A stretch of DNA of 64,000 nucleotides. Origin: Pseudoalteromonas sp. NC201 (lineage in GTDB: Bacteria > Pseudomonadota > Gammaproteobacteria > Enterobacterales > Alteromonadaceae). Shown here in pieces: positions 18,160-27,057 of this stretch. A program made the translations under genes and the position numbers. The DNA lies in the NCBI RefSeq assembly GCF_002850255.1, contig NZ_CP022523.1, forward strand, positions 816,486-880,485. Reading direction: 5' to 3'. The notes beneath the pieces are model-generated. The model saw only the letters and a list, made by a program, of their open reading frames with translations. It did not search any database and was not told the origin of the DNA. Each line of letters starts with the position of its first letter. Within the stretch, counting starts at the first letter, position 1.

Positions 18160-18561
18160 ATGATTAAAAGGATAATAAGTGGTTTTTGGTTACTTATGTT
18201 GGCTGTGAATACACAGGCAGCTGAAGAAGCGTTAACGATTGATAGTGTAGTGCCTAACAATATGGAACTGGCTTTTCCGAATGATGCCAATATTTACCCA
18301 GATATCAGTGACTTCAAGGTACTTAACGCGGTACTGATGAGTAACGAAAACGGTGAGCGCTGGGCAATGATCACGATTAAAAATCAATCGAGCGGGCGTC
18401 GGACATTAACACAAAAACACCTGCTGGCACTAACAGCTAACGGGCAAAGGATCGCGCCGATGAAGCTTTCTGAAAGCTTTGATGGCGGAGAAACGCTTTC
18501 ACTCACACTGGCTTTCGGTGAGAACAAGTTTCCGTTGCTTAACGTGTATACGCGAAATTAA
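18160..18561 (+). CDS. Small secreted protein of unknown function
   Basis: 133 residues starting with a signal peptide (KRIISGFWLLMLAVNTQAAEE). The mature part has a beta-rich pattern (MITIKNQSSGRRTLTQKHLLALTANGQRIAPM, LSLTLAFGENKFPLLNVY) like a small Ig-like fold of the kind seen in periplasmic proteins. No known family was recognised. It lies between the S9 peptidase and an esterase-like gene, all on the plus strand but well separated. A ribosome site (GAAGGAAAAG) precedes the ATG. Confidence 0.65.
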   Translation: MIKRIISGFWLLMLAVNTQAAEEALTIDSVVPNNMELAFPNDANIYPDISDFKVLNAVLMSNENGERWAMITIKNQSSGRRTLTQKHLLALTANGQRIAPMKLSESFDGGETLSLTLAFGENKFPLLNVYTRN

Positions 18562-18764
18562 TAAGCCTTAGTAGCATCACTTTTTACAACCATAGTCACT
18601 GTGCTAAACGTTGCGACTTAGGTAACCATGTTTGTTAGCACCTGATATTTAGCCTCTGACAAACTCCGATAGATCCACATCAGCAATTCATCAATTAAAA
18701 ATAAGCAATGTATCAAGTTTTAAAAGTTTTTATTTCATAAGCTTACCCAAAAATGGAGAAAAGC

Positions 18765-19874
18765 ATGAAAATACTTTTAAAAAGTTTGATGTGGTTAAAT
18801 TGCGTGTTGTTTGCGTTAGTTACTCACGCTCAGATAGCCTCAAAATTACAGCATATCACTGTGAGTTCAAAGTTAGTGGGAGGGCCTGTTGATGTACAAA
18901 TATATTTGCCTTTTGATTTTGATGTTAACCGAAAAGAGCCATACTCAACGCTTTATACAACTGCGGGAGAGAGCCGTTTTGATGTACTGAAAGCTGAAGT
19001 GGACTGGCTGAGTCACACTAGTTTTTCACCTATCCCGCAACTTGTGATCGTGCGAGTGCCCAAATTGAGTTTTGCTGGGGCTGACAAGTTATCTGACCAA
19101 GCGTATTTTGCCTTGCTAGCTCGCGTGTTAGCAAGTGAAGTTGAACCAACACTAATACGGCAATTTAATCTTTCGCCGTTTAAAGTCATTGAAGGGTACT
19201 CAAGCAGGGCGGCGATTGCCTTGAATTTATTAGGAGAAATGCCCGGGTATTTCCAAGGTGCAATATTGTCTGCGCCAGTTTGGAGTCACCTCCCCAAACT
19301 ACTAAAAGAGGATATTAGTGACAGCATCACCAAGGGCAAGCTCACCAATAACCTATATATCAGCCTTGGCAGCTTTGATGAAAATAGACCGTTTTTTGCT
19401 GCGCTCGCCGTTTCAAAACGACACCAACACCTGATGCTAGAAGACTTAAGTCAATATCATTATCATGTAGGCGCACAGCTAGCGCTAAGACATGGATTAC
19501 AACATATTCTTGGCGCAATAAAGCTTCAAGATTATGCTCAATTTGACAAGTCAGGCCTGAATGGGTTGCGAGAATATCACCAAAAACTAGAACAGCGCTA
19601 TGGGTACTCGATTGATATTAATGCCAACCAGCTTGCTCTAGGGCAATATTTATTCGCGCAAGGCAATACAATACTTGGAAAAAACGCGTTCGATGAGCTA
19701 CTTACAACTATGCCTAACTCTGTTATTTACAATTTACGTTATGGGCAGACTCTTTTGAATGCGGGCGATACAACACAAGCAACACTTCAGCTAAAGCGTG
19801 CCTTGCTGCTAGCAACAGAGCAAAAAAATGAAGAAGCCAAGCAGTATATTGAACAAGTATTGTCTCGGCTTTAG
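18765..19874 (+). CDS. Secreted esterase-like alpha/beta hydrolase with C-terminal TPR-like part
   Basis: About 369 residues. The start is set at 18765, because GGAG sits 6 nt before it and the signal peptide (MKILLKSLMWLNCVLFALVTHAQ) begins there; an ATG 12 nt upstream is in frame. Residues ~25-260 resemble the putative esterase family (enterochelin esterase/S-formylglutathione hydrolase-like): strand YLPFDFDVN, then the nucleophile elbow GYSSRAA and a LSAPVWSH strand. The last ~90 residues (QYLFAQGNTILGKNAFDELL, NLRYGQTLLNAGDTTQATLQLKRALLL) are TPR-like. The substrate is unknown. Convergent with a CadC-like regulator gene, sharing a terminator. Confidence 0.7.
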   Translation: MKILLKSLMWLNCVLFALVTHAQIASKLQHITVSSKLVGGPVDVQIYLPFDFDVNRKEPYSTLYTTAGESRFDVLKAEVDWLSHTSFSPIPQLVIVRVPKLSFAGADKLSDQAYFALLARVLASEVEPTLIRQFNLSPFKVIEGYSSRAAIALNLLGEMPGYFQGAILSAPVWSHLPKLLKEDISDSITKGKLTNNLYISLGSFDENRPFFAALAVSKRHQHLMLEDLSQYHYHVGAQLALRHGLQHILGAIKLQDYAQFDKSGLNGLREYHQKLEQRYGYSIDINANQLALGQYLFAQGNTILGKNAFDELLTTMPNSVIYNLRYGQTLLNAGDTTQATLQLKRALLLATEQKNEEAKQYIEQVLSRL

Positions 19875-19886
19875 CGTTATTAAGAG

Positions 19887-19928
19887 TAATATAAAGGTGG
19901 CGCACATGTGTGAGCCACCTTTATATTA
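19887..19928. terminator. Bidirectional terminator between convergent genes
   Basis: A perfect 15-bp stem, TAATATAAAGGTGGC (19887-19901) and GCCACCTTTATATTA (19914-19928). The right arm overlaps the stop codon of the minus-strand regulator gene, and T/A-rich ends serve both directions. Confidence 0.85.
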
Positions 19929-21872
19929 GCGGTTTTCTGGTTCTGTTATTTTTACTTTAACTTGGTTTGCGCTAAGTGTTTTTGGTGAGTCAGCTAAAAC
20001 CTTAAAAGGATGTAGTTGAACATCTGTGATCAAGCGAGTCTGCTCGTCGGATTTGCCCAATGTATCCAAAACTTGCGTGTTGATGTTATAGCGCCAGATA
20101 GTCGCCTGTTTGTCGGGAATAATCAGCTCATTCCCACGTAGATAAAAACGCCAATGCAATGTGATTTTGTTTGTTATTGGCTGTGGTTTGAGCGAATTGT
20201 TGACGAGTACTTTTAAGTTTGGCTCATCTGGTGTGGCTATATAGACAGTACCGTTTTGCTGTATTTGTGCCCAGTGAACCTGCCCCTGATAAAGTGGCTG
20301 TTTATGGTTGGTTACAGGGTCGAAAAGTACTAGCTGTTCATCGCCAAGATCATTGATGAGAAGGTAGTTACTTCCTTTTATTTCAATTGATTGCATTATA
20401 ATTTGCTTTTCAAATAAAGCCGGAAAAACTTCAACGCCAGTGACTAAATTGATTTTCAGTAAACTTTGTTTTGATGCTGCCCACAATTGTTTACCATCGG
20501 CTGTCCAAACAAAAGACGAAATATGTTTGTTATGGGTGAGCGGGATCTCTTGCTGTTCTTGCTTTAACCAAACTTCATTGGTGCCTGTACGATTAGAGAG
20601 AAATGCAATGGCATTTCCACTTGGTTGGAATTGCCCTGATAGCTCGTCGTAGTGGCTGATTGTAAGTCGGCTTGTAGAGAGGTTGTCTTGAATATTAATC
20701 TGCTTTTGTTCTCGAACTAGTGTCGCTAAATAGCTATTACCTTTAATGTATTCAGTGATGTAAAACGATTCTGAGCCGATTGCCGGAATGGCTTGTACAA
20801 GCTTGAGGTTTTGAAAAATATAGAGCGCAGATGCGGTTGAAAGTATGTGTGTTGTATCTGGCCCTTCTACTAACATCAACGAACGGTCTAATTCTACATC
20901 AGACAATTTTTCTTGTTGAAGAAGAAAAAGCTCGTTTTCTTTGCTAATCATATAACTAGAGAGATAAGCCTCTTCATCTGGATCTTGGGTGAGTAAAGTA
21001 AGTTGATCCTCATTAAATGAGGACGCTAAAATTGTTGCTGCTATAGGTAAAGAAGTAAATGTGACTGAGTCTGATTGCGGAGTAAAAAGGGCATACTCGT
21101 TATTGGCGATAAGTAACACTTGATGACCAACCCAGTAGGCTTGTCGCACTTCGTTATTTAAGCAAGGAGAGATCACTTTTCTGGCAGCAAATCTTGGTAA
21201 CACGACGATAGCTTGATGACACTTAGCTTGTGATTTTGTTTTGCGTGTTTCAATGAGTACTGCTTTTTTACCCTCTTTGTTAAGCTGAGGTTTGCCAACA
21301 AAATCCAATGCACGGGTAACTAACTTGGTTGTTTGGAAATCCAAATCCTTTACTTTTAGTTCCGCTGCTTGCGGTGTTCTGGCCACATATAATAACCTTC
21401 TACCTGAGGTGAGTGTCGCAGTGCTTTCCAACTCCAATCCGTAACTTACAGGTGTAACCTCTGAAAGTTGGAAATTAGCTTTTGGCATAGTTGAATAGCT
21501 AAACAATATACCGAAGAGGATGATGAAACCTGCGAAATAGAGAGCACTGGTTCTCAGCTTTTGGCTTAAATTAGTATGCTGCTCCCCAACCTGTAAACGA
21601 TAGCCCTTTTTATGAAAAGTCTGGATAATACGTTTATCACTATCTCCAAGTAGTTTTCTAAGCTGAGCGATGCATCGTTGAAGGGCATTTGGGGCGACGA
21701 CGGTATTTTGCCATACAGAATTAAGTAGGTGCTCTTGCGTAACAAGCGTGCCGCGATGCTGATAAAGTATTTCAAGTACTGCCAGCACCTTAGCCTCTAA
21801 TTTGATTGTCTCATCAAGGTAGGTAAGTTCACCCGTGGCTAAGTCTAGCTTACGGTTATTGATTGTTATCAT
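19926..21872 (-). CDS. CadC/ToxR-like membrane-anchored regulator with beta-propeller sensor
   Basis: 648 residues. Residues ~1-95 are an OmpR/PhoB-type winged helix (LEAKVLAVLEILYQHRGTLVTQEHLL, NALQRCIAQLRKLLGD, IIQTFHKKGYRL). A single membrane segment (ALYFAGFIILFGILFSY) lies near 112-130. The remaining ~500 residues are repeats of short strands as in TolB/PD40-like beta-propellers (AIAFLSNRTGTNEVWL, FVWTADGKQLWAASK), expected in the periplasm. The layout is that of one-component regulators that sense an outside signal and bind DNA directly. Its targets are unknown; it lies beside the MNIO operon (95 bp away, same strand) and convergent to the esterase gene. Confidence 0.8.
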   Translation of the reverse strand: MITINNRKLDLATGELTYLDETIKLEAKVLAVLEILYQHRGTLVTQEHLLNSVWQNTVVAPNALQRCIAQLRKLLGDSDKRIIQTFHKKGYRLQVGEQHTNLSQKLRTSALYFAGFIILFGILFSYSTMPKANFQLSEVTPVSYGLELESTATLTSGRRLLYVARTPQAAELKVKDLDFQTTKLVTRALDFVGKPQLNKEGKKAVLIETRKTKSQAKCHQAIVVLPRFAARKVISPCLNNEVRQAYWVGHQVLLIANNEYALFTPQSDSVTFTSLPIAATILASSFNEDQLTLLTQDPDEEAYLSSYMISKENELFLLQQEKLSDVELDRSLMLVEGPDTTHILSTASALYIFQNLKLVQAIPAIGSESFYITEYIKGNSYLATLVREQKQINIQDNLSTSRLTISHYDELSGQFQPSGNAIAFLSNRTGTNEVWLKQEQQEIPLTHNKHISSFVWTADGKQLWAASKQSLLKINLVTGVEVFPALFEKQIIMQSIEIKGSNYLLINDLGDEQLVLFDPVTNHKQPLYQGQVHWAQIQQNGTVYIATPDEPNLKVLVNNSLKPQPITNKITLHWRFYLRGNELIIPDKQATIWRYNINTQVLDTLGKSDEQTRLITDVQLHPFKVLADSPKTLSANQVKVKITEPENR

Positions 21873-21967
21873 TATTATTTGGGAGCAGCAGTCGATACAG
21901 CTAGTCTATCTTGTATTGGATATAAAAATAACCCATCAAGGTTTATTTCACTTTATTAACTGAGCCA

Positions 21968-22852
21968 TTATTTAGAAAATTGGATCACTGGTTCATTTTG
22001 TAACGTAAACAGCCCCATATTACTAGCGCTTGGCAGCCAAACTGCTAACTGCGATTGCAGCGCTTGTTGATCCAAGTTTAGGTGGTTAGCGCTGTAGGTT
22101 ACCGCTTCTTGATAGCGTAGCGGTTTGTTTCTCAGATGTAGTAATAAGTCTGCTTGCCAGTCATTCAATACACTCATTTTGATGCGATATTGTTGGCGCG
22201 ATATTGCAATATGCGTTTGCTCAGGCGTTGGCAAGGTGTACGGCTTTGCTTGCTCAAGCTGGGTTATAAGCGGCAGCAAAGGGTAATCGGTTTGAATAAG
22301 CTGTACTGATTCAGGCACCGACATGACAAAATTTTCTGCGATACCGCAAAGGAGCTCAATCTCGTTTATTACTGCAGTTGATTGCTCGGTTTCCGGTCCT
22401 GGTTTTAACAGTGCAAGCGCTTTGGCTCTTTCAAACTTAGCCAGCTCTGAAGGCAAGCTAAACATAGCTTGCTGGTGGGCATTAAAATCACCGGTGGGTT
22501 TTGTGTGTGCTAAAAAATCAGCGAAGCGCGAGCCTAGTTGATGTAGTGTCCAAGATTCTGAGGGTAAGGTGACGATAAAGGCTTTGGCGAAGGTGTCGAA
22601 TACTTCGTCGCCCATAAACTGGCGAAGTAGTGCAAACTCTCCCCGAAGACATTCGACTAAACGCATCACATAGCCTGCAGCATAGATGTCTACTCTTCTC
22701 ATGGCTCCCAGTGTTTTACTACTTTTTACACAGTCATGCAGCGTTAAACCATGCGGATTTGCAGCGGTATTGAGTTTTTGTGGTAGGTCGCCTCGCACCA
22801 TTAAAACGGTGCTAAGCCACTGCTGAGTTTGCGTTAAGTCTGGCGTTTTCAT
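21968..22852 (-). CDS. DUF2063 family protein, MNIO partner (HvfC/BufC/MbnC-like)
   Basis: 294 residues. The N-terminal ~120 match the DUF2063 domain: R-x-x-IYAAGYVMRLVECLRGEFALLRQFMG, then a FDTFAKAFIVTLPSESWTLHQLG stretch. In the characterised cases (MbnC, HvfC, BufC) these proteins bind the precursor and work as partner of a DUF692 iron oxidase. The C-terminal part is a winged-helix-like region with LQSQLAVWLPSASNMGLF. Its start overlaps the stop of the MNIO gene by 1 base (ATGA type), which means tight coupling. The family call is secure; the partner role follows from the context. Confidence 0.85.
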   Translation of the reverse strand: MKTPDLTQTQQWLSTVLMVRGDLPQKLNTAANPHGLTLHDCVKSSKTLGAMRRVDIYAAGYVMRLVECLRGEFALLRQFMGDEVFDTFAKAFIVTLPSESWTLHQLGSRFADFLAHTKPTGDFNAHQQAMFSLPSELAKFERAKALALLKPGPETEQSTAVINEIELLCGIAENFVMSVPESVQLIQTDYPLLPLITQLEQAKPYTLPTPEQTHIAISRQQYRIKMSVLNDWQADLLLHLRNKPLRYQEAVTYSANHLNLDQQALQSQLAVWLPSASNMGLFTLQNEPVIQFSK

Positions 22853-23802
22853 TATGTTAATTCTGCTCGCTCTTTGACGATTGGAGTTGACAGCGCGTTG
22901 GTGTTAGTAACTGTATCTTGCTTTGGAATATGCCCTGCCAGTACCAGTTTTGCTTTGCTTAACTCATCAACGAGTTCAGGAAAGCTGGGGATATTGGCAT
23001 CCCATTCAAGTAAGGTAGACACGCCACCCGTTAACTGCTGCGCCAGTTGGTAAAGCTGCCAAACCTTGGCGGGCACTGGTTGGTCATGGGTGTCTATCAA
23101 ACAATCACCGCAGTCGCTAGGACCGGCTAGATGGATTTGAACGATGTGCTCATGGGGGAGTTGACGAATAAACGCTTCAGCGTCAAAACCATGGTTAAAG
23201 CTACTAACAAAGACGTTGTTTACATCCAATAGCATGCCGCAGCCTGTTGCGGTGACTAACTCACTAAAGAACTCGCTTTCAGTGAGGGTTGAATGTTGAA
23301 ATTCAAGGTATGTTGATGGGTTCTCAAGCACCAAAGGTCGCTCTAAAAAATCCTGTACTTGATCAACACGGTTGATAACGTGTTGTAGGCTTTCGTCAGT
23401 TAATGGCATAGGTAGGAGATCGTGACTATTCAAACCAGCAACGCCTGTCCAACACAAATGATCGGAAATAAGCTGTGGCTGAACGAATTCACTTAACTCC
23501 TTGAGCTTGCCTAAGTATTCAAAGTTAAGAGGGTCGCTGCTACCAATATTCATTGACACACCATGCATCACTAGCGGGTATTGTTCCTTTAACTGAGCGA
23601 GCACATGCCGACCATAGCCGTGATTATCTATATAGTTTTCACTGATGATTTCAAACCAGTCAACATCAAGCGATGCTCCGCGTTCCAATTGAGACATGAT
23701 AAAGGGATAGTGCTGGCTTCTCAGGCCAACACCAAGCCCTAAGTCGGTTAGTTTTTCGATAGCGGACGCAGCAAGCTGCTGCGTCCGAATTGGATTTGTC
23801 AT
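22852..23802 (-). CDS. DUF692 / MNIO multinuclear iron oxidase (HvfB/BufB/MbnB-like)
   Basis: 316 residues in a TIM-barrel fold of the MNIO family. Expected metal ligands are visible: H80 in MHGVSMNIG, H115 in SDHLCW, E160 in VLENPSTY, D193 and N195 in LLDVNNV, H224 in QIHLAG, D237 and H239 in IDTHD, and E266 in LLEWD. MNIO enzymes use two or three irons and oxygen to modify Cys residues of peptides (oxazolone/thioamide, or other products). It sits 13 bp downstream of the ferritin-like gene and overlaps the DUF2063 gene. The substrate is inferred to be the Cys-rich tail of the ferritin-like protein, since no small precursor gene is seen nearby. Confidence 0.9.
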   Translation of the reverse strand: MTNPIRTQQLAASAIEKLTDLGLGVGLRSQHYPFIMSQLERGASLDVDWFEIISENYIDNHGYGRHVLAQLKEQYPLVMHGVSMNIGSSDPLNFEYLGKLKELSEFVQPQLISDHLCWTGVAGLNSHDLLPMPLTDESLQHVINRVDQVQDFLERPLVLENPSTYLEFQHSTLTESEFFSELVTATGCGMLLDVNNVFVSSFNHGFDAEAFIRQLPHEHIVQIHLAGPSDCGDCLIDTHDQPVPAKVWQLYQLAQQLTGGVSTLLEWDANIPSFPELVDELSKAKLVLAGHIPKQDTVTNTNALSTPIVKERAELT

Positions 23803-23815
23803 GCTATCTTTCCTA

Positions 23816-26143
23816 TCAAGTTGATGGAGGAAGTGCTAGACGAATATCTGAAGGTTTTGGCTTCTCTTTAGGTTCGCCATCTTCGTTCAATAAACCATTG
23901 GCATTGCAGTATGCTTGCCAAGCAATATCGTATACGGCATCCCCTTGTTTATAAGGCATTAGCACATGATCTGCAGATTGACCGGTTGGAGCTTGTTGGT
24001 CTTTCGGGTAAGTGTAATCCATTGGAGAGAAAGTATTATCTTTTAAGTTAAACTTAAATAGTTGCATATCGTATTCTTGGTCTTCACCAGAAAGTTCAGG
24101 GAAGAGTTGAGAGGCTGAGATAGGCACTGCACACCCACCCAAGTTATTACACTTATTATCTGCAGGTGCACTTTTTGGCCCTGTTGATACGCTACCACCA
24201 CAGCTACCGCCGGGCGTTGTGCTATGAACAAAGCCGCAACCACCTTGTGCTTTACAATCATTACTGCCTTTACAACTGTGATATACCTCAGGAGGTGGTA
24301 AGTCATTCGAACCTATATTGGTATAGCTCATTCCTTGGCAGGCATGATAAAGGGCGTTCGGATTTTGTGGGGCGATACCCGTTACTAAATCCGGCGCAAT
24401 TCCCGTGGTTGCCCAGCAAATCGAGATCCTATCGCCAGAGCCACCCATCGCAGGGCCCGGAAATTCACTGGTTTTACCAGACCAATAACGATCAAGTGCA
24501 GTAGTTAGACCTTTAATTGTGCCTACCGCAGATTGACTGAATAATTGATGCGTATTGCCAATATTTGACGAGAGTTTAAGGTTGTTAAGCGCTTTTACTA
24601 CACTGCTGACGCAAGGTAGATTTGGGTTTTGCTTAGCTGCTTCATCATCGCCGTTGGGGTCCAATAACGCCTCATTCCAGCTATTACCCTCAGCAAACCA
24701 AGTTGACCAAGTCATGTAACGTTCGTCTGGTTGACTTGAAGACTTCTCAAAGTCGACAATGAGCCTCATAGTATCGGTAAATATTTGAAAGTGATCTTTG
24801 TATTTATTAGTGATCCGGGCACACGCCGAACCGGAAATTGGACCCTCACCGCAGCTTGCGGGATAATCCGCCTTCAATGCTTCTGCACTAGGTTGAAACT
24901 TCTCTTCTACGGTGCTGAGGTGGGGATCATCCGCTTCATCCGCTTTCGCTGCTAGGAGGTTTTGTGCCCATTTCTCATCAGCCCAGCGTTTACAAATCAT
25001 TTCTGCCACACCATCACCTTCTCCTTGATCAGTAATGGCATTTACATTATTCATTAACGCTTCTTTTAAAACAGTATGATCTTCTTTTACGTTGAGAGAG
25101 CCCTTAATACCTGGGAATTGTGGCTGATAATCTTTATTACCAGGGCGCTCATTAAAATAGTCGCGCTGAATGGTTGCATAGTCGAGCAAGCTTGTGCCAT
25201 CGTCATACTGGATCTGGATATAATCCCAATAGCTGAGGTACATGTGTCCAATCGAGCCAAACAGCGGCAGGTTTTTCTCAGTGTAATCTGGTTTCCACCA
25301 GTCATAAGGTGCCTGCTCAAAATATTTTGGCCGTTTTGTGTCTTTGTTTGGTTCTAAATATTGCTCTTGGATAATTTTCTTTGCGTTTTCTTCCGTTTCT
25401 TCAATCAACATAAAGAGTAGTGTCTGCTCTTTGTTGAGTTCAGTGGCATTAACGCGTAGATCTTGTAACGTTTTACCTGGGAAAATTTGTTTGAAGTAAG
25501 CTTGAATCTCAGGGCTCAGTTGCGACAAGTCTTTGGTACAGTCTGCAAAGTCCAAAATATGTGGAATACCACTTTGGTTGTTGTAGCATTTCCAACCATA
25601 GTTTTCATCAATCAATGCCGGACTTGTAAAGCTTGGTGTGAGTCCCAACTTACTTGCCATATTGGAAGCAAGCTGTAAATGGAGCATTTCTTCAATGAAA
25701 ACACTATATACGCCATTAAAAACTTGCTGATTGATAGTTAACCTAAACTTATCCGACAAATCGCTGGGTTTACTATCACTAACTAACGTATTTATATCGA
25801 ATAACGGCGCGAGATCAACGTCATATTGACTACGGCGCTCTTCCGGGATATATCCAGCTGTTGGACCAAGTCCTGGCCAATAACGTCCTGGATAAAGGTT
25901 TGATGAATCAGCGATCGCATGGGTGCCTTGAATGGAATAAAGGCCTGTCATGTATAAAGGGATAGTGAATAATTCTACATTTATTGCGGCTTGTGCTATT
26001 GCCCTAAGGCAAGATAAATCAGCGTTCTTGTATTTGCTTGCGCGTGCTTTTATTTGCTTCTTTTGTGTACTGCTGAGGATGATGTTGGTGTTGAGCTCTT
26101 TGTTTATTTTTAAAGGCTGACTCTCTTTATTCTGCACATTCAT
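23816..26143 (-). CDS. Ferritin-like (VioB/RebD-type) protein with bufferin-like Cys motifs
   Basis: 775 residues. Residues ~40-330 look like the ferritin-like domain of iminophenyl-pyruvate dimer synthases: AQAAINVELFTIPLYM, VFIEEMLHLQLASNMAS and LFMLIEETEENAK carry the Glu/His pattern of a di-iron or related site. The middle part is helical without an assigned fold. At ~602-671 there are seven cysteines: C602, C624, C630, C636, C648, C665 and C671. C624-C630-C636 form CX5CX5C (SCKGSNDCKAQGGCG) and C665-C671 form CX5C (KCNNLGGCA), the arrangement known from MNIO-modified bufferin-type precursors. It is first in an operon with the MNIO and DUF2063 genes. No signal peptide is visible at the N-terminus. 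That the Cys tail is the modification site is inferred; the ferritin-like call is moderate to good. Confidence 0.75.
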   Translation of the reverse strand: MNVQNKESQPLKINKELNTNIILSSTQKKQIKARASKYKNADLSCLRAIAQAAINVELFTIPLYMTGLYSIQGTHAIADSSNLYPGRYWPGLGPTAGYIPEERRSQYDVDLAPLFDINTLVSDSKPSDLSDKFRLTINQQVFNGVYSVFIEEMLHLQLASNMASKLGLTPSFTSPALIDENYGWKCYNNQSGIPHILDFADCTKDLSQLSPEIQAYFKQIFPGKTLQDLRVNATELNKEQTLLFMLIEETEENAKKIIQEQYLEPNKDTKRPKYFEQAPYDWWKPDYTEKNLPLFGSIGHMYLSYWDYIQIQYDDGTSLLDYATIQRDYFNERPGNKDYQPQFPGIKGSLNVKEDHTVLKEALMNNVNAITDQGEGDGVAEMICKRWADEKWAQNLLAAKADEADDPHLSTVEEKFQPSAEALKADYPASCGEGPISGSACARITNKYKDHFQIFTDTMRLIVDFEKSSSQPDERYMTWSTWFAEGNSWNEALLDPNGDDEAAKQNPNLPCVSSVVKALNNLKLSSNIGNTHQLFSQSAVGTIKGLTTALDRYWSGKTSEFPGPAMGGSGDRISICWATTGIAPDLVTGIAPQNPNALYHACQGMSYTNIGSNDLPPPEVYHSCKGSNDCKAQGGCGFVHSTTPGGSCGGSVSTGPKSAPADNKCNNLGGCAVPISASQLFPELSGEDQEYDMQLFKFNLKDNTFSPMDYTYPKDQQAPTGQSADHVLMPYKQGDAVYDIAWQAYCNANGLLNEDGEPKEKPKPSDIRLALPPST

Positions 26144-26412
26144 AGCTTGCTCCTTGATGACGGTGGACTTGCTGCATTTTTTCGCCTAATAGCCTGTAGT
26201 ATTGGATATATATGTCGAACTATTGCAATTAAGTTAATAAAGTTAAGTGATTGGTTCAGGTGAAAACACCACTCTCTTTAGAAAGTAGCTGTAAAAGTAA
26301 AAAAAGGCGATTACACAAGATTACGGGGTGGGGATTATATGTTGTGTCTAAACGTAGATCGTTATTAGAAGTGAGTAATCAATAATTACTCACTGAATTT
26401 AGCTAGCAAGTC

Positions 26413-27007
26413 TTACCGTTCGCAATAGTAACTAGGATCCGGTACTGGGAATTCAGGCAAACGTTCACAACCTTCAAACTGTACCTGTGGCGATTCGAAA
26501 AGAGGTGCGCTTCGATACTTACCTTTGACTGAAAAGCTACTCGGTGCCGTAATTATCCGAGGTTTTGGATCAAAGTTTATGTTGAAACCATCCGCCACCG
26601 CTTCATAGGTCATAGCCCAGTTTGAAAATAATTGAGGGCTATTCAACCTATACATCGAGTCAGCTTTATATACATCAAACCATTTACGAGCCAAAATACT
26701 TTGACCTGACTTCAAAATGATAAGAATACGGTTATCTTTAATGTGATTTATATTATATAAATTATTTATTTCAAACTCTAACTTGGATGCATCCATATTT
26801 AAAAGGTTAATTCGACCATATTGATCGAAAATTTCTGGTGCAAAAGTTTGAATAATTGAGTTGGATGAAGAGGAACCACCAATAATAACTTGGCATTGAA
26901 TAGACACTCTGCCTTGAGCGTGCTCTGCATTCGCTGTCATTTTACATCCGGATTAGTGCAACTAATAAATTTGCAGCGATAATTGAGTTTCTAAATTTAC
27001 AATTCAT
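26413..27007 (-). CDS. Secreted or lipoprotein gene with an apparent frameshift in the signal peptide
   Basis: The intact frame 26413-26940 gives 175 residues (MTANAEHAQGRV...), beta-rich with no recognised family. Just upstream, from the ATG at 27007 with AAGGA 6 nt before it, lies a signal-peptide-like stretch (MNCKFRNSIIAANLLVALIR) in a different frame that stops at TAA 26944-26942, one base before the ATG at 26940. Removing one C of the CC pair joins the frames as LVALIGCKMTANAEHAQ, a perfect lipobox. So the gene either suffered a one-base change, has a sequencing error, or restarts at 26940. Three cysteines are in the mature part. It lies upstream of the MNIO operon on the same strand but 270 bp away. 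Function unknown. Confidence 0.5.
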
Positions 27008-27057
27008 AAAATATCCTTTTTAATATGAAATTAGTACTGCAAGGAGGAGATTAGTTA

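Noticed and set aside
24166..24504. 112-codon plus-strand frame in the MNIO region as a hidden precursor
   Set aside because: It is antisense to the Cys-rich segment and has few cysteines; it has no leader-like features or ribosome site.
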